40,693 bases of DNA from an uncultured Bacteroidia bacterium (GTDB lineage Bacteria; Bacteroidota; Bacteroidia; Bacteroidales; F082), in the NCBI GenBank assembly GCA_902791165.1, contig CADAVB010000007.1, forward strand, positions 1 through 40,693, written 5' to 3'. Positions 10,511-21,829 of the stretch are shown piece by piece. The first letter of the stretch is position 1. Every line of letters starts with the position of its first letter. Below the pieces are notes generated by a model. The model worked only from the letters and a program-made list of their open reading frames with translations, ran no database searches and was not told the DNA's origin. The translations under genes were made by a program, and so were the position numbers.

Positions 10511-11446
10511 TTAATGCAATCGCGTTCGCTTGATGAGGTAGCTCGTCAGAACCTGGTTATAGTCCTTATTAATATCGGCCTCCACATAGTCAATCTGGTA
10601 TTGGTAGCAATGGCGCAGCAAGGCTTCCTTTCGCTCGGCCATGATTTTTTGGTAGGCTTCCTGAATCTCTATCGGATTGAGTTTCAACACATCGCCCGAC
10701 TCCAAATCGACGAAACGGTAGGGACGATTCTCGAAATCCAGGTTTTGCTCTAAATTGCCGTCAAAGACATGGAACAAGATGACTTCGTGCTTATTATATT
10801 TAAGGTGTTCCAATGCTTCAAACATCGGTTTGTAGTCGTCGAGGCCGTCAAGCATATCGGTGAAGATGACCACAAGGCTGCGGCGATGGGTCATTTCCGC
10901 GATTTGGTGCAAACATTGCGGCGTTGAAGTGGTCTTGCGGTTGTTTTTGTCGTAATCGTGAATCAGCTTCTCCAATTCACTATAAATCAATTTATTGTGA
11001 ACTGTTGAAGATTTTGCGGATTCGTGAAACGAAATGGTTTCGTCAAACAAGTCCAAGCCCACGGCATCACGCTGACGGCGCATCAGTTCCATCAGCGAGG
11101 CGGCGGCGTAAATGGAGAAAAAGAGTTTGTTAGGATGCTCAAAGTCAACCTTTTGCCTCACGGGAAAGCACATGCTCGAGCTTTGGTCAATGACCAATTG
11201 ACAGCGTAGATTGGTTTCCTCCTCGTAGCGTTTCACGAAGAGTTTTTCGGTGCGGCCATACAATTTCCAATCGATATGACGGATGGGCTCGCCTGTGTTG
11301 TAGAGGCGATGTTCGGCAAATTCGACAGAAAAACCGTGGAAGGGACTCTTGTGTAAACCCGTTATGAATCCCTCCACGATTTGACGTGCCAAAAACTCAA
11401 GGCTGCCGAACTGGGTCAGCCGGTTCCTGTCGATTGAAAAGTCCAA
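10511..11446 (-). CDS. DUF58 protein (VWA-like, MoxR-associated family), TTG start
   Basis: The 311-residue protein has the DUF58 signature YNTGEPIRHIDWKLYGRTEKLFVKRYEEE, followed by a VWA-like core whose first metal-site motif is DQSSSM. Such proteins usually work with MoxR-type AAA+ ATPases in envelope or chaperone functions; no MoxR gene is adjacent here. The start is a TTG directly abutting the stop codon of thioredoxin, so the two genes are probably translationally coupled. Confidence 0.87.
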   Translation of the reverse strand: MDFSIDRNRLTQFGSLEFLARQIVEGFITGLHKSPFHGFSVEFAEHRLYNTGEPIRHIDWKLYGRTEKLFVKRYEEETNLRCQLVIDQSSSMCFPVRQKVDFEHPNKLFFSIYAAASLMELMRRQRDAVGLDLFDETISFHESAKSSTVHNKLIYSELEKLIHDYDKNNRKTTSTPQCLHQIAEMTHRRSLVVIFTDMLDGLDDYKPMFEALEHLKYNKHEVILFHVFDGNLEQNLDFENRPYRFVDLESGDVLKLNPIEIQEAYQKIMAERKEALLRHCYQYQIDYVEADINKDYNQVLTSYLIKRTRLH

Positions 11447-11767
11447 TTAGAACAATTTCTCGAGTTTTTCCACGAATACCTTCTTCGGGGCTGCGCCGAC
11501 ATTCTTATCGACGGGTTGTCCGCCCTTGAAGTAAAGCACGGTGGGGATGTTCATGATGCCGAACTTGGCGGCGGTGGCGGGACATTCTTCCACGTCACAC
11601 TTCACGGCAATCATCTTGCCATCGTATTCTTCAGAGATTTCCTCGATAAGGGGTTCAACCTTTTTGCAAGGACCACACCAAGTGGCACCAAAGTCCACCA
11701 TCACAGGGAGTTCCGATTTCAGGACGACTTCTTCAAAACGGTCGTCAGTCATTTGAATTACTGCCAT
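11447..11767 (-). CDS. trxA: Thioredoxin
   Basis: This is a cytosolic disulfide reductase of 106 residues, the standard length. The active site is WCGPC at residues 30-34, the cis-proline is in IMNIPTVLYF, and the family text MVDFGATWCGPCK is intact. It is the first gene of a likely operon with DUF58, DUF1599 and the DoxX-like protein. Its promoter lies at 11819-11849, with the -33 box inside the 3' end of dnaE. Confidence 0.96.
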   Translation of the reverse strand: MAVIQMTDDRFEEVVLKSELPVMVDFGATWCGPCKKVEPLIEEISEEYDGKMIAVKCDVEECPATAAKFGIMNIPTVLYFKGGQPVDKNVGAAPKKVFVEKLEKLF

Positions 11768-11818
11768 TTTCTTGTTAGTTTAGTTTATAATGATTCTAAT
11801 TTTCAATAAATGAGATTG

Positions 11819-11839
11819 CAAAGGTACAAAAATTTCGGA

Positions 11840-11849
<10 letters not shown>
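11819..11849 (-). promoter_or_regulatory. trxA promoter
   Basis: The -7 box TACCTTTG (complement of 11819-11826) follows a TTG (complement of 11846-11848) after a 19-base spacer, matching the Bacteroidota pattern. The TTG is within the final codons of dnaE. Confidence 0.7.
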
Positions 11850-15820
<3,971 letters not shown>

Positions 15821-16044
15821 CGTTTTCAGTTGAAAGTTAATAGTTTAACATTGAAAATTGGGATAGATTTTGTACCAATTTTCGGGGTTCAAAATTATGA
15901 GAATTTCATGAACGATGCAAGGAAGCGAGAAGATTTTTTTGGGGAATTTGCGCCAAACGTTCCATTGTGTTGAAGATGAGTTGGTTTTTGTTCCTTTGTG
16001 GGTAAGATTTAGCAAAAAGAAGGCTTCGTTGAAGTTTTCCTTTT
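15821..16044 (-). promoter_or_regulatory. dnaE leader and promoter; otherwise empty
   Basis: The -7 box TAATTTTG (complement of 15890-15897) follows a TTG (complement of 15918-15920) by 20 bases, giving a leader of about 60 bases to dnaE. No further feature is seen between the promoter and the end of the exonuclease gene. Confidence 0.6.
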
Positions 16045-16539
16045 TCACAAAATCTCCCGCGCAATCCAAGCGCAAGCCTCGGCATCGGCCAAGGCGTGAT
16101 GATGGTTGAAAAGAGGAAAGCCACAGGCTTCGGCCACGGTGTGCAGTTGATGGTTGGGCAATCGCTTCCCGAAATGCTTTCGCGAAGCCCGACAAGTACA
16201 ATAAAACTGATAATCAGGGTAATCCATCTGATAGACGCGCATCACGGCTTTCAGGCAACCTTCGTCGAAAGGGCTGTTGTGAGCCACCAGCGGCAAACCC
16301 TCAATCAGCGGCTCAATCTGTTGCCAAACGTAGGGAAACACAGGCGCGTCCTCAGTGTCCTCTTTGGTAATGCCATGCACGAGCGTGTTCCAATACAGAT
16401 AATAATTCGGCTCTGGCTGAATAAGCGAATAGAACGAGTCCACAAACTCGCCTTCGCGAACAATCACCACCCCGACGCTGCACACACTACTGCGCTCGTT
16501 GTTGGCGGTCTCGAAATCTATGGCGGCGAAGGAGTTCAT
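16045..16539 (-). CDS. 3'-5' exonuclease, DnaQ-like DEDDh family
   Basis: This small exonuclease of 164 residues has all the DEDDh motifs: DFET (Asp8, Glu10), HNSPFDEGCLK and HHALADAEA near the end. Such single-domain proteins degrade single-stranded DNA or RNA ends; which one cannot be told. It overlaps the WYL regulator by four bases (ATGA), so it is the downstream partner of that gene and is likely controlled by the same operator-promoter. Confidence 0.9.
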   Translation of the reverse strand: MNSFAAIDFETANNERSSVCSVGVVIVREGEFVDSFYSLIQPEPNYYLYWNTLVHGITKEDTEDAPVFPYVWQQIEPLIEGLPLVAHNSPFDEGCLKAVMRVYQMDYPDYQFYCTCRASRKHFGKRLPNHQLHTVAEACGFPLFNHHHALADAEACAWIAREIL

Positions 16540-17444
16540 TTCTTGTTGTAGTTGTTCCCCATCCGCTTCACCATTCCCGCCATCTCTTCACGCAGCCAAA
16601 GCGGTTCCAGCACTTCAAGCGCGTCGCCATTCCAAAGGAGTTCTTGCTGGAAATCGAAGGTGGGGCGGACATGTAGGGTGAAAATGCTGTAATCGTCGTC
16701 GCGATCGGTTTCCTTTTGGCTTGGGTGCAAAGGCAAGGAACGCAGGTAGTTGGATTGATTGGCACTAACCTTAATCTTCACCGTTTCTATTCCGGTTCCA
16801 TCGCCACGGATGACACCGAAACAGCCCTCAAAATAGACCTCTGGACTGAAATCTTTGGGATAGGGAAAAGGCTCGTCCGTCAGTTGGGCCTCCAAAACGC
16901 GGTCCAGGGAATAGATGCGTATTTTGCCCTCATAAACGCTGTTGCCGACCAAATACCAGCGTTGGCGAAACAGTTTCACACAATATGGTGCCACCCTGAA
17001 AGTGCTTTCGTGTTCTCTCCAATATCCCTTGTAGGTGATTTCCAGCACCTTGCTTTTCTTCATCGCGGCCATCACCGTGTCCAAGAAATCCTGTCCCGAT
17101 GGTATGTTTTCAAGCAAAATGCGGTCGCTGAGCGACTTGTTTTCAAGTAGCGTGTTGCTGACCGACATACTGTTGAGCAGCCAGCGTTGCAGGCTGTCGT
17201 CTTCAAGCGCCTCGCGGTTCTCGATGTAATAGCGGTCGCCGTCGCTCTTGTCGCACATAATGACGAGGCCGAACATCTCTTCCACCGCGTTTTTCCAAGA
17301 GTGGAACGTGCGGCGCGGAATCTCCAGACCCTCGCTCAAATCGGTTTCGAGCCACCGCCGGTTGATTTCCTTCAGGGTGATTTTCTTGGCTTTGTAGAGT
17401 GTTTCGACGAGCCAGACGTATTTGTTTACTTGGTTTTTTGCCAT
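16536..17444 (-). CDS. WYL-domain transcriptional regulator
   Basis: This is a predicted ligand-sensing DNA-binding protein of 302 residues. An N-terminal winged-helix-like region (about 1-75, including RRTFHSWKNAVEEMFG) is followed by the WYL domain (about 130-210: FRVAPYCVKLFRQRWYLVGN...RIYSLDRVLEAQ) and a C-terminal WCX-type extension. The ATG at 17442-17444 is preferred over a GTG seven codons upstream. WYL proteins often control phage-defence or DNA-damage genes, as repressors or activators. A copy of the island's dyad-promoter lies directly upstream, suggesting autoregulation, and six more copies precede the neighbouring operons. It is the best candidate for the regulator that binds them. 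Confidence 0.9.
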   Translation of the reverse strand: MAKNQVNKYVWLVETLYKAKKITLKEINRRWLETDLSEGLEIPRRTFHSWKNAVEEMFGLVIMCDKSDGDRYYIENREALEDDSLQRWLLNSMSVSNTLLENKSLSDRILLENIPSGQDFLDTVMAAMKKSKVLEITYKGYWREHESTFRVAPYCVKLFRQRWYLVGNSVYEGKIRIYSLDRVLEAQLTDEPFPYPKDFSPEVYFEGCFGVIRGDGTGIETVKIKVSANQSNYLRSLPLHPSQKETDRDDDYSIFTLHVRPTFDFQQELLWNGDALEVLEPLWLREEMAGMVKRMGNNYNKK

Positions 17445-17464
17445 AGCATTAGGTTTTGATGGCA

Positions 17465-17504
17465 CAAAAATACGAAAAGATTGTGCCGAATTATTGCACA
17501 GGCA
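17465..17504 (-). promoter_or_regulatory. Dyad-promoter module O1 (WYL gene)
   Basis: The dyad core is TGTGC, a nine-base spacer and GCACA (17482-17500), with a good outer left arm (GCC) but a decayed right arm. Eight bases after the ten-base right-arm block comes TTTG. The -7 box TATTTTTG (complement of 17465-17472) is the best match to consensus of the seven. The left arm also encodes the end and stop codon of the gene at 17491-17931. Confidence 0.75.
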
Positions 17505-17931
17505 AAAAATTTATCCACCAATATCTTCTCCGAATGGAATTGGCATATTGTGTCAGTTCATTCCGAAGTTCGGGTTGCAACGAAGTGTATCGGATGCAGG
17601 CGGCAAGCCAAGCAAGAATGACTTGGCGATAGGCTTCGCCTTTGTATTCGATGAGAGCGGAAGTTTCACTTTGTTGGTCGTTGAGGGTTAAACTAAGCCG
17701 ATTGCGCTTATGCTCAACGGTGATGCTTCTTCCCTGATTGTCAACAATCAGCAAGTCGGAACTTACTTTGGCTGATTCACAATCGAATGGGAATGGCCGT
17801 TTCTGCCGTATCACTTCATTTAGAAAGGCAAACATGAATACACGCCCCATGCCGTGCTCGTCCTCGTGACTGAGCAGACGGGCGATAGTTGCCGTGTTGA
17901 ATGATTTCGATGCCATCGCTTTTTTGTTCAT
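17491..17931 (-). CDS. Hypothetical protein of the WYL island
   Basis: I do not recognise this family. With the ATG at 17931 it is 146 residues (an ATG at 17961 would overlap the previous stop). It is basic at the C-terminus (NSIRRRYWWINF) and contains a possible beta-hairpin core (SDLLIVDNQGRSITVEHKRNRLSL). It has no signal or membrane segment and is likely cytosolic. It follows the gene at 17945-18613 after 13 bases and shares its promoter. Its last codons and stop overlap operator O1 of the WYL gene. Confidence 0.7.
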   Translation of the reverse strand: MNKKAMASKSFNTATIARLLSHEDEHGMGRVFMFAFLNEVIRQKRPFPFDCESAKVSSDLLIVDNQGRSITVEHKRNRLSLTLNDQQSETSALIEYKGEAYRQVILAWLAACIRYTSLQPELRNELTQYANSIRRRYWWINFLPVQ

Positions 17932-17944
17932 AGTCGTTGTATTG

Positions 17945-18613
17945 TTATGAGATTTCAACATTCAGTTCGATATTGAAGTCGCGCACCCAAAGGAGGTCAA
18001 AAATGGCGAATTCCATGTGCTCGAAAAGGTCGTGGAATGCGAATATAAGATGCATGTCTTTTGTCAGTTTTTCGTCTAAACCCTCATTCCAATTGTCCGT
18101 TTCTTCGCTCAAATAGAGCATTTGATGTTCGGATTCTATTGTTGGGACGGGGGAGTGATAGGTGTCAATTCGGAATTGCCCGAATCCGTCACTGTACAAG
18201 GGGATAAAGTCATCGATTGTTCCATTTAGTATGTCCCACATCCGTTTGGCGCGTTCGTCTTGAATGGGATGCGAAGGAGGATAGTCGTAGCCAAGGAAAC
18301 ATTTGCCCTCCACTTCGATAGTTCCTGGCAATTCTGCTTTGACCACCGACTCATAAAGCGCTATAGTGCGTTTGCGCATCTCTATCATCTGTTGCTTCAT
18401 GGCCTCGTTGAAGTCACTGAGCAGTTGCAAATAATAGTCTTCCATCACGAACATTTCGTTCAAGATGGTTTTCCTGATGCTCAAAAGGTTTTGGATGGTT
18501 ACTCTTCCAGTTTCCATGCCCCACATGCCTTTCTCGCTCTGTCGCTGGCAGTCGAGAATCATGTACTCCACCTTCCTGACGGGCTGTGAGTTGTAAATTT
18601 CTTGTATGGTCAT
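17945..18613 (-). CDS. Hypothetical protein of the WYL island
   Basis: A 222-residue soluble protein that I do not recognise. The N-terminal half is helical with a likely coiled coil (about 45-95: LLSIRKTILNEMFVMEDYYL...KQQMIEMRKR). The C-terminal half is acidic and rich in aromatics (FDLLWVRDFNIELNVEIS). It is the first gene after module O2 and is followed closely by another unknown gene, so the two may form a complex; that is inference only. Confidence 0.75.
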   Translation of the reverse strand: MTIQEIYNSQPVRKVEYMILDCQRQSEKGMWGMETGRVTIQNLLSIRKTILNEMFVMEDYYLQLLSDFNEAMKQQMIEMRKRTIALYESVVKAELPGTIEVEGKCFLGYDYPPSHPIQDERAKRMWDILNGTIDDFIPLYSDGFGQFRIDTYHSPVPTIESEHQMLYLSEETDNWNEGLDEKLTKDMHLIFAFHDLFEHMEFAIFDLLWVRDFNIELNVEIS

Positions 18614-18630
18614 AATGCGTTACGATTTAA

Positions 18631-18676
18631 CGCTGCAAAGAAAAAGAAAGCCTGTGCCGAATTGAAGCACAGGCTT
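18631..18676 (-). promoter_or_regulatory. Dyad-promoter module O2
   Basis: A perfect ten-base dyad (AAGCCTGTGC / GCACAGGCTT, 18648-18676, nine-base spacer) is followed by eight bases and TTTGCAGCG. It lies 22 bases after the HAD gene and in front of the gene at 17945-18613. Confidence 0.85.
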
Positions 18677-18698
18677 GACGACAAATGAAAAATTGTTC

Positions 18699-19211
18699 CT
18701 AACGGTTCAAAATGTTTATGGCTTCATAGGCTTTTTGGATGGTTAATCCATCGTTTTCATCGGTCTGAACCAAGTGTTCCTGCTGACTATGGAAGAAGAC
18801 GTTTTCATCGTCGAGAATGACATATTGGAATGGCGGTGATGCACATTTATGCAACCATGCCTGAATCTCGAGCGCTTTAGCATTGCGTTCCGGGACGGAT
18901 AGCATTTCGCCGCTTTTGGCATCTTTGTATGTAGTGCTCAGAAGGATTGGTGTCATTGAAAACAACTCATTAGGAAGGTTGCGGTCTTTCCATAACGCCT
19001 GCATTTTTATCCAACCTTCGTTTCGCCAAGTGGAGGAAAGAACGATTTTACAGCCAGAATGATCAACAATGTATTTAAGATTGCTGATGGTTTTTGGGTC
19101 GAACATGGCACCGAACTCGTCATAATGGTCGATGCCTTCTTTTCTGAGCAGTTTGGCATAATTGGTAGTGTTCAACACGCCATCAAAATCGAGGAAGAGG
19201 TATTTTCCCAT
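18699..19211 (-). CDS. HAD-superfamily phosphatase-like protein (RNA-repair-associated HAD type)
   Basis: A 170-residue HAD protein. Motif I is LFLDFDGVLN (Asp8, Asp10), motif II is in KIVLSSTWRN and motif IV is in YVILDDEN. No cap domain is seen. The text resembles the HAD domains found in bacterial 'Swiss Army Knife' RNA-repair proteins, which are thought to trim phosphates from nucleic-acid ends; this subfamily call is from memory of the motif pattern. It is the last gene of a three-gene unit with the unknown at 19362-19766 and a 58-codon reading frame that overlaps its start. Confidence 0.82.
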   Translation of the reverse strand: MGKYLFLDFDGVLNTTNYAKLLRKEGIDHYDEFGAMFDPKTISNLKYIVDHSGCKIVLSSTWRNEGWIKMQALWKDRNLPNELFSMTPILLSTTYKDAKSGEMLSVPERNAKALEIQAWLHKCASPPFQYVILDDENVFFHSQQEHLVQTDENDGLTIQKAYEAINILNR

Positions 19212-19359
19212 TTAAGTAAGTGTTCAGAATTAAACTACAATATCTTTTGACTTCGGGACTTATCATTTCTTTTACCAAAAAACAATCCCACCAGTTGCGC
19301 ATCCTGTTTTCAGCATAGCGAAACAACACATGCAAAGCTGTCTGTATTTCATGGCACAT
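19183..19359 (-). CDS. Small predicted protein, 58 residues, translationally coupled
   Basis: This frame starts with an ATG two bases after the stop codon of the previous gene (TAA TA ATG) and ends 29 bases inside the HAD gene. It begins MCHEIQTALHVLFRYAENRM and contains NWWDCFLVKEM. The amphipathic, codon-like text and the tight coupling at both ends favour a real gene. It fills an otherwise empty 150-base gap. The family is unknown and the call is tentative. Confidence 0.45.
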   Translation of the reverse strand: MCHEIQTALHVLFRYAENRMRNWWDCFLVKEMISPEVKRYCSLILNTYLNGKIPLPRF

Positions 19360-19361
19360 TA

Positions 19362-19766
19362 TTATGTTAGACTTGTCAATTCCTCATCGGTCAATTCCTT
19401 GTTCGCTATGATTGCGCCTTTGGCATCTATTCCGTAAACGGTATGGTCTTTCAGGCAGACAAAATAGTTTTCATTTGCTTGAATAACCTTACCAACGGTT
19501 TCAACAGACACGGCAGCAACGTGTTCGCCTTTTTCGTCATAGATCAGATACTCGTCTTCGGTGATACCCGCAAAGAATGTTTTGCAAATGATGAATCCTT
19601 TGTAATAATTTTTCTTGACGGAATTGCCGCCAAGCATAAGCGAATAAGGCTCGTTGGTTTCATTGTAGGTGATTGTCGCAAGGGCCATATACAACACTTT
19701 ACGGGGTTCGCCTGGTTTCCTAGAGCCAACTTTCGACATCCTAACTTTTACGTTTTTAATAGTCAT
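19362..19766 (-). CDS. Hypothetical protein of the WYL island
   Basis: A 134-residue protein I do not recognise. It is beta-rich with a repeated pattern of short strands and turns (KGFIICKTFFAGITEDEYLIYDEKG, ENYFVCLKDHTVYGIDAKG), compatible with a small beta-sandwich or propeller-like fold. It has no signal peptide. It is the first gene after module O3 and lies upstream of the small coupled gene and the HAD gene, so the three are probably expressed together. Confidence 0.75.
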   Translation of the reverse strand: MTIKNVKVRMSKVGSRKPGEPRKVLYMALATITYNETNEPYSLMLGGNSVKKNYYKGFIICKTFFAGITEDEYLIYDEKGEHVAAVSVETVGKVIQANENYFVCLKDHTVYGIDAKGAIIANKELTDEELTSLT

Positions 19767-19788
19767 AATTCACTGTTTTTAAGTTTCT

Positions 19789-19834
19789 CGCTGCAAAGAA
19801 AAAGCAAGCCTATGCCGAATTGAAGCACAGGCTT
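19789..19834 (-). promoter_or_regulatory. Dyad-promoter module O3
   Basis: The dyad is 19806-19834; one arm has a single change (GCATAGGCTT) against AAGCCTGTGC. The spacing of eight bases to TTTGCAGCG is kept. It lies 30 bases after the gene at 19864-20673. Confidence 0.82.
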
Positions 19835-19863
19835 GGTGGAAAATAATAATTTGAAAAACTTCG

Positions 19864-20673
19864 TTAAAAGTTGTGGTCGCATTGTTTCAAAAAAGCCGAA
19901 AATGGGCAAGAAACTCGTTCTTGAAATTCCCAATCAGCTACAACATAAGATGGATGATAAGAATTGATTACTACTAAATTCCTTTGTTTATAATACCTTA
20001 AACGACATTGCATGGTTACTTTAGGATGGAAATACTCCTCCTGTTTTTTGTCATCCCAGAAAGGATATCTATTGTCATATTCCCAGTCAGGCGTTCCAAA
20101 ATATTCATTCGTGATGAAATTAAACATAATGCCTTCTCCATCACAACAAACAATGATATTAGGGGAAAGGATGTCTATCTCTTTCTTCAGAAACACTTTA
20201 TCTCTGTTCAACGCTTCTTTCAAAACATTGCCTTCGCAATTCGATCCTCCTGCCAGTTTTTTGGCTTCCAAAAAAGCTAATGGTTTTGTATTCCAAGCCT
20301 CTTTAACTTTGTTCATGTTGGCATTAACCATTCTGTCATTTACCCTATAATCAGCTTTGTTTTCAAGAAGACCAAAGAACAACTTGGCTATCTTCTGATA
20401 AAAGGTTTCAGTCAAGTTGGCAATTTTTCCTTCCTTGTCGAATTTGCTTAATAATTCTCTTGTGTCCCAGCCCCATCCGTCTGGACAATCTTTCAACAAA
20501 AACAATACACGTCTTGGAGCTTTTTCCCACAGTACATCTACATTCAAAGATTCATCTGGTTTAAGCATAAGGCCATCTTTACAGAATCTTTTTTTGTCAT
20601 CTTCATCGTAACTGTTTTTCCATTGCTCAAAGAGCGTGCTTAGTAGTGCGTTGTAATTAATATACTTTTCCAT
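19864..20673 (-). CDS. Possible uracil-DNA-glycosylase-superfamily protein
   Basis: A 269-residue soluble protein. The order of motifs resembles the uracil-DNA glycosylase fold: an early strand with RRVLFLLKDCPDGWGWD, a middle strand NIIVCCDGEGIMF and a late NLVVINSYHPSYV, where HPS matches the family's C-terminal motif. Length and spacing also fit. The catalytic water-activating residue cannot be assigned with certainty, so activity on uracil is not claimed. It follows a 36-residue zinc-ribbon gene by ten bases. If correct, the pair would act on DNA bases or on nucleic acid of a foreign element. Confidence 0.5.
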   Translation of the reverse strand: MEKYINYNALLSTLFEQWKNSYDEDDKKRFCKDGLMLKPDESLNVDVLWEKAPRRVLFLLKDCPDGWGWDTRELLSKFDKEGKIANLTETFYQKIAKLFFGLLENKADYRVNDRMVNANMNKVKEAWNTKPLAFLEAKKLAGGSNCEGNVLKEALNRDKVFLKKEIDILSPNIIVCCDGEGIMFNFITNEYFGTPDWEYDNRYPFWDDKKQEEYFHPKVTMQCRLRYYKQRNLVVINSYHPSYVVADWEFQERVSCPFSAFLKQCDHNF

Positions 20674-20683
20674 TTCTATGATT

Positions 20684-20794
20684 TTAGTTTAGTTTGTTCC
20701 ACTGATGATACCCACCCGAAGGGCAGTCAAATGCATTGGGCGATTTTGAGGCATACAACAGAATGCCACATTTCTTGCATTGGTAATTGTCCAT
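20684..20794 (-). CDS. Tiny zinc-ribbon protein, 36 residues
   Basis: The frame begins MDNYQCKKCG and ends PSGGYHQWNKLN. Cys6, Cys9, Cys24 and His30 form a plausible zinc site. It ends ten bases before the glycosylase-like gene. A -7 box TACCTTTG lies about 60 bases upstream, and module O4 further up. An overlapping longer frame lacks any protein-like pattern. The short size makes proof difficult, but the spacing of the metal ligands and the position argue for a real gene. Confidence 0.6.
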   Translation of the reverse strand: MDNYQCKKCGILLYASKSPNAFDCPSGGYHQWNKLN

Positions 20795-20850
20795 AGGCGG
20801 CCTGCTTGGATTTTGAACTAATAGGCATAACGCCAGTATGATATTTGCAG

Positions 20851-20858
20851 CAAAGGTA
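20851..20858 (-). promoter_or_regulatory. Extra -7 box upstream of the zinc-ribbon gene
   Basis: TACCTTTG followed by CTGC is a full match to TAnnTTTG. It lies between module O4 and the zinc-ribbon gene, so this operon may have two starts. Confidence 0.45.
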
Positions 20859-20918
20859 AACATTTTTCCTAAACAAAACCATTATTGACATATTTTTCAG
20901 ACCGCTTTTGTTTTTCAC

Positions 20919-20963
20919 GCTGCAAAGAAAGCAAAAGCCTGTGCCAAATCGCAGCACAGGCTT
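20919..20963 (-). promoter_or_regulatory. Dyad-promoter module O4
   Basis: A perfect ten-base dyad (20935-20963) with spacer TGCGATTTG, then eight bases and TTTGCAGCGTGAAA. It lies about 20 bases after the WYL/AAA+ relic. Confidence 0.85.
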
Positions 20964-20982
20964 GGATAATCTTTATTTTTTT

Positions 20983-21090
20983 TTATTTGAATCCGATTCT
21001 ATGGCTTTCTTTCGTTTCAAGGCGTTCACCATCGCAATGCGCCATGAGGGTTTCGACGAGCCAGACGTGTTTGATGATTATGTTTTCCAT
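20983..21090 (-). pseudogene. Chimeric relic: WYL gene start fused to AAA+ gene end
   Basis: The 35-codon frame begins MENIIIKHVWLVETL, which matches the WYL regulator's KYVWLVETL; 22 bases around it are nearly identical. It continues LMAHCDGERLETKESHRIGFK and stop, matching the last residues (LMEHCDSERLEQKESRKIGFK) of the AAA+ gene at 25975. The upstream bases resemble the WYL promoter and the downstream bases resemble the region after the AAA+ gene. This looks like a deletion product of a lost second copy. The intact frame and promoter mean that expression of a short peptide is not excluded. Confidence 0.75.
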
Positions 21091-21108
21091 GGGTTTGGTT
21101 TTGTGCGG

Positions 21109-21116
21109 CAAAGATA
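21109..21116 (-). promoter_or_regulatory. -7 box in front of the chimeric relic
   Basis: TATCTTTG fits the consensus and aligns with the WYL gene's own TATTTTTG, followed in both by a related leader ending in ATGG. Confidence 0.5.
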
Positions 21117-21182
21117 GCGACTATGGCTATACACACAACATCACGCACAAATTTTCAGCCTGCAAAATGACCCATTGAACCA

Positions 21183-21710
21183 TTAGTCGTTTTGTCCCAG
21201 CCTGCATTTTACCCTATACTCTCGAAGTTGTTTTTCACGTTGAATAGTGCCATCAAATAAAAACTCAATATAAGTTTCATTAGTGATTTCTAACATAGTA
21301 ATAGTATTTGGATTCACATTTAAATCTGCGATGCCCACTTCATAAGAGTTAATTAGTTCCTTATTTATCATAACCTGCATTGATTCTATAAACACCTGCC
21401 GAATCACACCTATACCTACAATCCCAAAGAATCCCTTCCTCTCTTCTAGAAAAGGAGGAGTTATAAAAAGCACATAATCGCCAACTTCAATCTTGTTGAA
21501 TGTTTCTATGCTTAGGTCTTTCAACTCGTATCTCACAATATCATCGTTGTCTTCATCCCTTCTTATTTTTTCAGTTTGCCAAAGGTAGTCTGCAATGTAT
21601 TCCCATGTCAGTTCTTTCAGACCGAATTCTTTGATTTCTTCATTTTTGCCATCCCATGTTTTGTGTTTAGAAAACCAATAATAGTTTGAGATGAAATACT
21701 TCCTTTTCAT
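21183..21710 (-). CDS. Hypothetical protein, possible PUA/EVE-like fold
   Basis: A 175-residue soluble protein without a firm family. It begins MKRKYFISNYYWFSKHKTW. The stretch KIEVGDYVLFITPPFLEERKGFFGIVGIGVIRQVF has the look of a PUA/EVE-type beta barrel, domains that bind modified bases in DNA or RNA. That resemblance is weak and rests on pattern only. The gene stands alone behind module O5 and is noticeably AT-rich compared with the core genes of the window, consistent with acquired DNA. Confidence 0.7.
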   Translation of the reverse strand: MKRKYFISNYYWFSKHKTWDGKNEEIKEFGLKELTWEYIADYLWQTEKIRRDEDNDDIVRYELKDLSIETFNKIEVGDYVLFITPPFLEERKGFFGIVGIGVIRQVFIESMQVMINKELINSYEVGIADLNVNPNTITMLEITNETYIEFLFDGTIQREKQLREYRVKCRLGQND

Positions 21711-21758
21711 ACGTATTAAGTTTTAGTTTATATTGAAATTTGCATTTTTCGATTTCAC

Positions 21759-21803
21759 GCTGCAAAGAAAACAAAAGCCTGTGCCAAATTGAAGCACAGG
21801 CTT
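21759..21803 (-). promoter_or_regulatory. Dyad-promoter module O5
   Basis: A perfect ten-base dyad (21775-21803) with spacer TTCAATTTG, then eight bases and TTTGCAGCGTGAAA. It lies 27 bases after the phospholipase D-like gene. Confidence 0.85.
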
Positions 21804-21829
21804 GAAACTTTATAGTTTTCTTGAAAAAA

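Noticed and set aside
15845-16201. 118-codon minus-strand frame
   Set aside because: It overlaps the exonuclease in another frame and then runs through the dnaE promoter; text not protein-like.
20727-20957. 76-codon minus-strand frame
   Set aside because: It translates operator O4 and the leader; its text is not protein-like, and the overlapping frame with CxxC spacing is better.
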